From Thermococcus sp. 21S9 (GTDB lineage Archaea; Methanobacteriota_B; Thermococci; Thermococcales; Thermococcaceae): a stretch of DNA of 64,000 nucleotides. This document shows positions 58,885 to 64,000 of the stretch, piece after piece. A program made the position numbers and the translations under genes. Numbering within the stretch: position 1 is the first letter of the stretch; every line of letters begins with the position of its first letter. The stretch lies in contig NZ_SNUS01000001.1 in assembly GCF_012027635.1 (NCBI RefSeq), positions 744,001 through 808,000 of the forward strand. Reading direction: 5' to 3'. The notes below the pieces were generated by a model. It saw only the letters and a program-made list of their open reading frames with translations, was not told the DNA's origin and did no database searches.

Positions 58885-60654
58885 ATGGACGAGTTTGAGA
58901 GGGCAGTTAGAGAGCTGGCGAGACTCGTGATGGATGGCGAGATTAAGAGCCGAGACGAGCTCAACCGCTGGAAGATTAAGGTGGCGAGAAAGTACCATCT
59001 CTCAAAGATTCCGGGCAATTCCGATATCCTGAAGACCATTCCTGAAGAGAGGCGCGAGGAGTTCCGGGACTTGTTGAAGAGAAAGCCGACGAGGACGATA
59101 AGCGGGGTGGCTGTTGTCGCTATGATGACGAAGCCGTTTCCCTGCCCTCATGGCAGGTGTATCTACTGTCCCGGCGGGCCGAGCGTTGGTTCACCCCAGA
59201 GCTACACGGGAAGGGAGCCGTCAGCTTTGAGGGCAATCCAGAGCGCTTATCACCCTTACATCATCATGATGCGTCGCCTCAAACAGCTCACCGACATAGG
59301 CCACGACGTTGACAAGGTCGAGGTCATAATCCAGGGCGGAACCTTCCCGGCGGTTGACCTGGACTACCAGGAGTGGTTCATAAAAGAGGCCTTTAAGGCT
59401 ATGAACGACTTCCCGCACTTTAAAGACGTAGAGAACCTCGAGGAGAAGCTGATTAGGCTGATAGTGAAGAAGGACGAGTCCGTTTTTGAGGAAGACCCGA
59501 AGTTCCGCGAGGCATGGCTCAAAACTCACTCAAAGCCCTACTACTACCTTGAAGACGAGCAGAGGAAGAACGAGAAAGCTAAGGTCAGGATGGTCGGCCT
59601 TACGATAGAGACCCGCCCGGATTGGGCCTTCGAGAGGCAGATTGACAGGATGCTCAAGCTCGGAACGACGCGCGTTGAGCTGGGTGTTCAGACGGTCTTT
59701 AACTTCATCCACGAGAGGACCAAGCGCGGTCACGGCGTCGAGGAGATTGTTAAGGCCACACAGCTTCTCCGTGATGCCGGCTTGAAAATCAACTACCACA
59801 TAATGCCCGGCCTTCCGGGAAGCAACTTCGAACGCGACCTCTACACCTTCAGGACGATTTTCGAGGATTCCCGCTTCAGGCCCGACATGCTAAAGGTTTA
59901 CCCGACGCTCGTAACCAAGGACGCCCCCCTCTACCGCTGGTGGAGGGAAGGTAAATACCGTCCCTACCGCACGGAAGAAGCGGTAGAGCTCCTCGTCGAG
60001 GCCTACAAGCTCTTCCCGAAGTGGGTTCGCGTTATGAGAATCCAGCGCGACATTCCGGTTCAGCTCATCGTTGACGGTGTCAAGCACTCAAACCTCGGCC
60101 AGCTCGTCTTCAACGAGCTAATCAAGAGGGGCATAAGGCCGAGGGAGATTCGCTTCAGGGAAGTCGGCCACATGATGGAGAAGTTCGGAATCCAGCCGGA
60201 GGTGGAGCATATAAAGCTCCTCCGCGAGGACTACGAGGCAGCTGGCGGAAGGGAAATTTTCCTGAGCTTTGAAGATACCAAGAACGACATACTGATAGGC
60301 TTCCTCCGCCTCAGGATTCCGAGCGAAAAAGCCCACAGGAAGGAGATAAACTGCTGTCCCTCGGCGATAGTCCGGGAGCTCCACGTTTACGGCCCGCTCG
60401 TGCCGATTGGAGGAAAGCCACGCTATGAGTGGCAACACAGGGGTTACGGAAGGGAGCTTCTGGCCGAGGCTGAAAGAATCGCCCGCGAGGAGTTCGACGT
60501 CAAGAAGATGCTCGTTATCAGCGGTGTCGGCGTCAGGAACTACTACCGGAAGTTCGGCTACCGGAAGAACGGGCCCTACGTCGCGAAGAGGCTCGATAGG
60601 GGCTATGCGGACTACAAAAAGAGTAAAGAGTTCGACGCGCACCTGAACACTTAG
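58885..60654 (+). CDS. elp3: tRNA uridine(34) carboxymethyl-synthesis enzyme Elp3
   Basis: 589 residues. Radical SAM cysteines in FPCPHGRCIYCPGGPSVG (C87, C92, C95: CX4CX2C), EVIIQGGTFPAV, VGLTIETRPDWAF and LGVQTVF; the C-terminal GNAT lysine-acetyltransferase-like domain has HRGYGRELLAEAERIA for acetyl-CoA binding. Archaeal Elp3 acts alone on wobble uridine. Full length. GAGGTG precedes ATG; TATA CTTTTAAAA at about 58845. Confidence 0.96.
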   Translation: MDEFERAVRELARLVMDGEIKSRDELNRWKIKVARKYHLSKIPGNSDILKTIPEERREEFRDLLKRKPTRTISGVAVVAMMTKPFPCPHGRCIYCPGGPSVGSPQSYTGREPSALRAIQSAYHPYIIMMRRLKQLTDIGHDVDKVEVIIQGGTFPAVDLDYQEWFIKEAFKAMNDFPHFKDVENLEEKLIRLIVKKDESVFEEDPKFREAWLKTHSKPYYYLEDEQRKNEKAKVRMVGLTIETRPDWAFERQIDRMLKLGTTRVELGVQTVFNFIHERTKRGHGVEEIVKATQLLRDAGLKINYHIMPGLPGSNFERDLYTFRTIFEDSRFRPDMLKVYPTLVTKDAPLYRWWREGKYRPYRTEEAVELLVEAYKLFPKWVRVMRIQRDIPVQLIVDGVKHSNLGQLVFNELIKRGIRPREIRFREVGHMMEKFGIQPEVEHIKLLREDYEAAGGREIFLSFEDTKNDILIGFLRLRIPSEKAHRKEINCCPSAIVRELHVYGPLVPIGGKPRYEWQHRGYGRELLAEAERIAREEFDVKKMLVISGVGVRNYYRKFGYRKNGPYVAKRLDRGYADYKKSKEFDAHLNT

Positions 60655-61394
60655 GCCTGGAGTTCCTCTTCAATCTTTCTTAGTTCTGCCTCTTTAACCG
60701 CCTTTTCGTGTTCCCTGTCTCCCTTCGCGCCCTTAAGTCTCTTTGAGAGGTTCATGAGGACGTTCTCCGGGCCGTAGCATATCAGAACGTCGCCTGGCTT
60801 TATCAGCGTGTCTCCCCTTGGGGCACCGATGTAGATTTCGCCCTTTTCGGTTTTCCTGTAAATTCCAAGGACAAGAATTCCTTCCTTGTCGAGTTCAAGC
60901 TCCCTCAACGTCCTGTTGGCCAGCCAGCTGTTCCGTTTTACCTTAATCTGGGATATTGAGTACCCGTGGGTTATGCCGAGGAGCTGGGTGTAGTCGTAAA
61001 CCCTGAGCTGGGGGAATGCCCTGTTCAGGAAGCGCCGAATCCACTTTTTCATCCACCGCTCCACCCGCCGGGAGGTGAAGATTACGTAGAGGGTCCCGAG
61101 GCTGAGCGCGAGGATTATCAGGTAGCTCGTCGCCTCCGCCCTGCTCTTTCCGACGAATGTCAGCACGAGGGTGGCCATCGCGGAGGCTATTCCGGCGCTT
61201 CCAAGGAATATGAGGGTCCTTATTATCTTCCTCCGCGCGGGGTGGGACACGACGTACTCGCTCTCGCTCGTGGTAAAACCCGTTCCCGAGAAGGCTGACT
61301 GGGCCTGAAACGAGGCTACCTCTTTGGAGAGGCCCGTCATCTCAAGGGCGGTGGCGCCTATCCTGACGATTATGAGCGAGAGCGTTATGACCAA
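60651..61394 (-). CDS. TrkA-C domain membrane protein (potassium channel-like)
   Basis: About 247 residues. TM helix region VITLSLIIVRIGATALEMTG, SFQAQSAFSGTGFTTSESEY, a second pair of helices, then the cytoplasmic RCK C-terminal domain (QIKVKRNSWLANRTLRELEL, IYIGAPRGDTLIKPGDVLIC). No ATG or GTG exists at the natural N-terminus: the frame has TTG at 61394, or CTG at 61418 six nucleotides after GGTGA. Overlaps elp3 by 4 nt. Ligand probably a nucleotide. Confidence 0.82.
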   Translation of the reverse strand: MVITLSLIIVRIGATALEMTGLSKEVASFQAQSAFSGTGFTTSESEYVVSHPARRKIIRTLIFLGSAGIASAMATLVLTFVGKSRAEATSYLIILALSLGTLYVIFTSRRVERWMKKWIRRFLNRAFPQLRVYDYTQLLGITHGYSISQIKVKRNSWLANRTLRELELDKEGILVLGIYRKTEKGEIYIGAPRGDTLIKPGDVLICYGPENVLMNLSKRLKGAKGDREHEKAVKEAELRKIEEELQA

Positions 61395-61424
61395 AATGAG
61401 GGAAACAAGGGCTATCAGCCCTGT

Positions 61425-61982
61425 TCACCCCCTTGCAGGAGTCCTTTCGCCCTCTGCCTTCGCCGCCAGCGCTATCGCGATGAAGTTGGCACCGCTCATT
61501 ATGAGGTCAACTGACACGAACAGTCCAATCGCCCAGAGGCTCGACCAGGGCCACTGGAGCACTATCAGGACGCCAAGGAATATCGTCAGGACTCCCGACA
61601 GGGTCATCAGCGCCCACTGGCTCACATCTCTGTTCTGGAAGGCAACTCCAATCCTTATCGCACCTATTGCAATCAGCGAGAACCCGAGGACGAGCGTCAG
61701 TACGGTCGTCGCGAGAACGGGGTTCTCAAGGGTCGCTATACCGCCTATGACGTAGATGACACCCATGAGTATGTGCAGGCCCCTGCTCTTCCAGTCCCTG
61801 GCCTTCGCTATTCCCTGCGCAATCTGAAGCGCTCCGGCGACGAGCATGAAGGCTCCGAAGATGGCAACGCTCGTTATCGTCACCAGTGGCAGGAGGAGCA
61901 ACCCAGCGAATCCGAGGGTCACGAAGATTATTCCAAGGCCCAACAACCAGGCCCAGTTCTTCTTGAGCTCACCGTACTCCAT
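61425..61982 (-). CDS. HdeD family (DUF308) membrane protein
   Basis: 185 residues from ATG 61982 (GGAGGTGG upstream). Six helices in three repeats: LLGLGIIFVTLGFAGLLLLP, GAFMLVAGALQIAQGI, LMGVIYVIGGIATLENPVLA, LGFSLIAIGAIRIGVAF, LSGVLTIFLGVLIVLQWPWS and LIMSGANFIAIALAA. Typical DUF308 pattern; function unknown, sometimes acid-stress linked in bacteria. Confidence 0.9.
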   Translation of the reverse strand: MEYGELKKNWAWLLGLGIIFVTLGFAGLLLLPLVTITSVAIFGAFMLVAGALQIAQGIAKARDWKSRGLHILMGVIYVIGGIATLENPVLATTVLTLVLGFSLIAIGAIRIGVAFQNRDVSQWALMTLSGVLTIFLGVLIVLQWPWSSLWAIGLFVSVDLIMSGANFIAIALAAKAEGERTPARG

Positions 61983-62096
61983 TCTACCACCTCCGTATTT
62001 TTTCACGAAAAGTAACTTTAACCGCTTAAAAAGTTTTCTGTAATTTAGTTACTAAAATATCGAGAGCTTTATAAAGGGATAACCCAACACCCGCCC

Positions 62097-62612
62097 ATGC
62101 GCTTCAAACCGAAACCCTTCACAGAGCCAGTTGGCTTCCGCTGTCTCTACTGCCTCGACTGTTGCAGGGGAAGGCACGTCTACCTGACTCTGAAGGACGT
62201 CGAGCGAATAGCCAAAGCCGGAAACGACCCCCAGGACTTCGTGACTTTCTCGGTTGAAGGGGATAAGATACGCTTCGTTCTCGCCGTCCGCGAGTGGGAT
62301 TTGGGTTGCGTCTTCCACGACCCTGAAACCGGTAAGTGCCGGATTCACGAGGTCAGGCCGATTATCTGCCGTATTTACCCATTCATGGTCTCTAAGAAAC
62401 CGCTCGGCGTCGAGGGGGAGATGCCCTTCCGGTACAAAGGAGAAACCCTGTGGCTCTACTTCGATGAGAGCTGTCCCGGAATAAACTCCGAAAACCCGGA
62501 AACGACGATAACGCCCGAGGAGATAGCGGAGCTCGGGCTTGAGTTCGAGAGGGAGTTCGAGAAGACAGATATGGACGGCTTTGCAAGGCTACTCGACGAG
62601 CTCGAAAAGTAA
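62097..62612 (+). CDS. YkgJ-type cysteine cluster protein
   Basis: 171 residues. FRCLYCLDCCRGRHVYL, a later C (GCVFHDPETGKCRIHEVRP) and ICRIYPF make the CxxxxxxCC ... C...C pattern of the Fe-S or zinc cluster family CxxCxxCC. It lies 27 bp after a TATA (CTTTATAAAG, about 62068-62077), so the mRNA is probably leaderless. Function unknown. Confidence 0.88.
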   Translation: MRFKPKPFTEPVGFRCLYCLDCCRGRHVYLTLKDVERIAKAGNDPQDFVTFSVEGDKIRFVLAVREWDLGCVFHDPETGKCRIHEVRPIICRIYPFMVSKKPLGVEGEMPFRYKGETLWLYFDESCPGINSENPETTITPEEIAELGLEFEREFEKTDMDGFARLLDELEK

Positions 62613-62639
62613 ATATACAACTTCTCCCTAACATCTCTT

Positions 62640-63206
62640 ATGAAGGGCCTCCTGCTGACTTGCATTTATCTCGTTCAGGGCGTTCTCAACATCGTCTTCT
62701 ACGGGATTCCTTCGATAATGTTCTCCGTTCTCCTTCCCCAGCGGGTGTTTCGTGAAGTTGCGTGGCTCATTCCGTTCCTGGTTCTCCTGTATTTCGCCCT
62801 CGGGGCGTTCTCCCTCTATTCAATGGGCTTCACCCCAAAGCCGGGCAGGGGGAGGCTCATTGGGGTAGTTTACTTCTCCGTTGGTCTTATTGGCTCTCTG
62901 GCCGTTTTCCCTGAGTTTACCGACGAGACTCCCCTCCTACGGGTTCTCTTCGTTGCCTGGGCACTCCTCTCGCTCCTCGGCCTGTTCCTCCTGCTCCGCA
63001 CGGAAAACCTTGAGGACGTTTCGCCCCTGCTCATCGTTTCGGCGCTCCTGATTCTGCTGTTCTCGGGCGCGGTGAGCTTCCTGACCGCCCAGTGGATTGT
63101 TGAGGATTACTACGCACACATTCATATGAACGAAAGCGTTCCCGAGAACGCGACCGTTATTGTTGCCCACCCAGAAAACGTCAGCCCTCCCAACGGAACG
63201 GGCTAA
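62640..63206 (+). CDS. Hypothetical membrane protein
   Basis: 188 residues with four or five helices: LLTCIYLVQGVLNIVFYGIP, AWLIPFLVLLYFALGAFSLY, LIGVVYFSVGLIGSLAVFP, VLFVAWALLSLLGLFLLL and LLIVSALLILLFSGAVSFLT, then a short external tail with HIHMNESVPENATVIVAH. No family recognised. Close to a TATA (AAATATAC, 62610), so probably leaderless. Confidence 0.8.
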   Translation: MKGLLLTCIYLVQGVLNIVFYGIPSIMFSVLLPQRVFREVAWLIPFLVLLYFALGAFSLYSMGFTPKPGRGRLIGVVYFSVGLIGSLAVFPEFTDETPLLRVLFVAWALLSLLGLFLLLRTENLEDVSPLLIVSALLILLFSGAVSFLTAQWIVEDYYAHIHMNESVPENATVIVAHPENVSPPNGTG

Positions 63207-63236
63207 GCTTTTAAGTTCCGTGCCAAGGGTAGTGAC

Positions 63237-63740
63237 ATGAGCCAGGAACTCCGCTACCGCCGTGCCTCCGCATGGGAGTACGACTTAATCCTTCGCGAGG
63301 CCGAGAAGTACGGCGAGTTGAAGCACCATTTCTTCGCCGTCGTCGAGGGTAAGTTCAGGGACGTTTACGCCGTCAACGAGAGGGTCTGGAGGGAGCTTGA
63401 AGGCCTGGCCGTCAAACCCTACGCCTACGGAACCTTCGTCGGCACGATTAAGGTTGACAACCTCGTTGAAAAGTTCTACCCCAACGTCGAGTTCTTCTAC
63501 TTTGTTGAGGTCGAGAAGAACTACGCGGTGCTGAGTCCAAAGGCCGGCTTCCTCTTCACCACGGGCAAGGACGTCCCGAGGAGTGGTGTGAGGAAATACG
63601 TCTGGCAGGGGACGAAGAAGCTCGTAATCTACGACGAGAACGGGATTATCCTCGGCATTGGCAGGATAAACCCCGAAAGCAGGAGGAAGTTTATCCTGAA
63701 CGTCACCGACATCGGGGAGTTCCTGAGACGGAAGCGCTGA
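63237..63740 (+). CDS. Hypothetical protein
   Basis: 167 residues, soluble, rich in aromatic and basic residues: [80 protein letters not shown]. It resembles the PUA-like C-terminal domains of archaeal RNA-binding proteins (DUF1947-like and NIP7-like patterns) but I cannot assign it. Adjacent to a KaiC-like gene with its own promoter. Confidence 0.75.
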   Translation: MSQELRYRRASAWEYDLILREAEKYGELKHHFFAVVEGKFRDVYAVNERVWRELEGLAVKPYAYGTFVGTIKVDNLVEKFYPNVEFFYFVEVEKNYAVLSPKAGFLFTTGKDVPRSGVRKYVWQGTKKLVIYDENGIILGIGRINPESRRKFILNVTDIGEFLRRKR

Positions 63741-63790
63741 ATTTTCTAACCGCACGTAACCTTTTTAAGACCTTTTGCGTAGAGCCTAAT

Positions 63791-63810
63791 GGTAACTAAA
63801 GGTTACTAAA
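63791..63810 (+). repeat. Direct repeat GGTAACTAAA / GGTTACTAAA in a promoter
   Basis: Two 10-bp copies, one mismatch, head to tail at 63791-63800 and 63801-63810, between the TATA (CTTTTTAAG, about 63760-63768) and the GGGGGTGA ribosome site. A similar GTTACTAAA occurs at 62048-62056 upstream of the YkgJ-type gene. Possible operator. Confidence 0.5.
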
Positions 63811-63823
63811 GGGGGTGACGCTC

Positions 63824-64000
63824 ATGATTAAGAAGGTCAAGACCGGCATTCCCGGCATGGACGAAATCCTTCACGGTGGAATCCCCGAGAGGAACGTCGT
63901 CCTGCTCAGCGGTGGGCCGGGAACGGGGAAGACGATATTCAGCCAGCAGTTCATATGGAACGGACTCCAGATGGGTGAGCCTGGCATTTACGTTGCCCTC
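63824..64000 (+). CDS. KaiC/RadA-like RecA-superfamily ATPase (3' end outside window)
   Basis: First 59 codons of a gene cut by the window end. [20 protein letters not shown] and Walker [18 protein letters not shown] define the archaeal KaiC-like/RadA-domain (GvpD/KaiC) family. GGGGGTGA lies 5 nt before ATG 63824. Function and full length cannot be told. Confidence 0.88.
   Translation, partial: MIKKVKTGIPGMDEILHGGIPERNVVLLSGGPGTGKTIFSQQFIWNGLQMGEPGIYVAL

Noticed and set aside
1-64000. CRISPR arrays, rRNA, tRNA, insertion sequences
   Set aside because: No spaced direct repeats, no T-arm/anticodon patterns and no transposase motifs were found on reading; absence is by eye only.

Overview
The window is archaeal, almost certainly a Thermococcus chromosome (Thermococcales, Euryarchaeota). 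Supporting signs are dense short-spaced operons, GGTGA-type ribosome sites about 5 nt before ATG, archaeal TATA boxes, box C/D guide RNAs with 12-nt guides, a CGP-CTERM tail on a solute-binding protein, a Thermococcales glycolytic motif (TATCAC-N5-GTGATA), a chitin cluster with Dac, GlmD and GlmA, three DUF257 paralogues and an archaeal Elp3. I see no rRNA or tRNA gene, CRISPR array or insertion sequence.

1-18.5 kb holds a surface-glycan locus. Two GT4 genes lead into an A+T-rich cassette (about 1.15-6.9 kb). It encodes two GT2-like transferases, a dTDP-sugar ketoisomerase, acetyltransferase and aminotransferase set (a Fuc3NAc/Qui3NAc-type branch) and an alkaline-phosphatase-superfamily enzyme. 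It meets an opposing run of genes, read from 18.2 kb down to 6.9 kb: sat, a DHH phosphoesterase, a phosphodiesterase-like protein, cysC, a TauE/SafE permease, a second sulfatase-like enzyme, a Wzx-type flippase and rfbABCD. Sulfate activation to PAPS is thus physically linked to dTDP-sugar synthesis and glycan export, although no sulfotransferase or PAPS reductase is visible.

18.5-30.8 kb is a chitin-oligosaccharide catabolic cluster: diacetylchitobiose deacetylase, a minus-strand GH1 glycosidase with a small VapBC-like pair, a five-gene oligopeptide-type ABC importer, GlmD and GlmA. The dac and importer promoters share a palindrome, TTATAAA-N10-TTTATAA, at the same distance from their start codons. 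No chitinase gene is present.

30.8-48.6 kb is mixed housekeeping: two tandem C/D sRNAs, a CDF metal exporter with a palindrome at its promoter, a DUF234 ATPase, an MfnA-type decarboxylase, two CPA2 antiporters, a HAD phosphatase, a polyprenol/DAG-kinase-like protein, a GH57 4-alpha-glucanotransferase behind a TGM operator, DUF257 proteins around a TtuA-type tRNA thiolase, an FAD oxidoreductase, a CBS protein, a MarC protein and HisS. Three more C/D sRNAs lie here; one overlaps the stop codon of the thiolase gene and one forms the leader of a coiled-coil ORF.

49.1-53.6 kb is a compact extracellular-fibre cluster: a winged-helix regulator, two TasA/camelysin-like proteins with SipW-type signals, two small membrane proteins, a Ser/His signal peptidase with an unusual C-terminal membrane domain, and a DUF5305 protein. 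It resembles archaeal bundling-pilus/TasA systems. I consider it, with the PAPS-to-glycan directon, the most interesting part of the window.

53.6-64 kb holds AlaS, a divergent CPBP-like membrane protein, a Nif3-like protein, Elp3, a TrkA-C membrane protein, an HdeD-like protein, a cysteine-cluster protein, two unrecognised genes and the start of a KaiC/RadA-like ATPase cut by the window edge.
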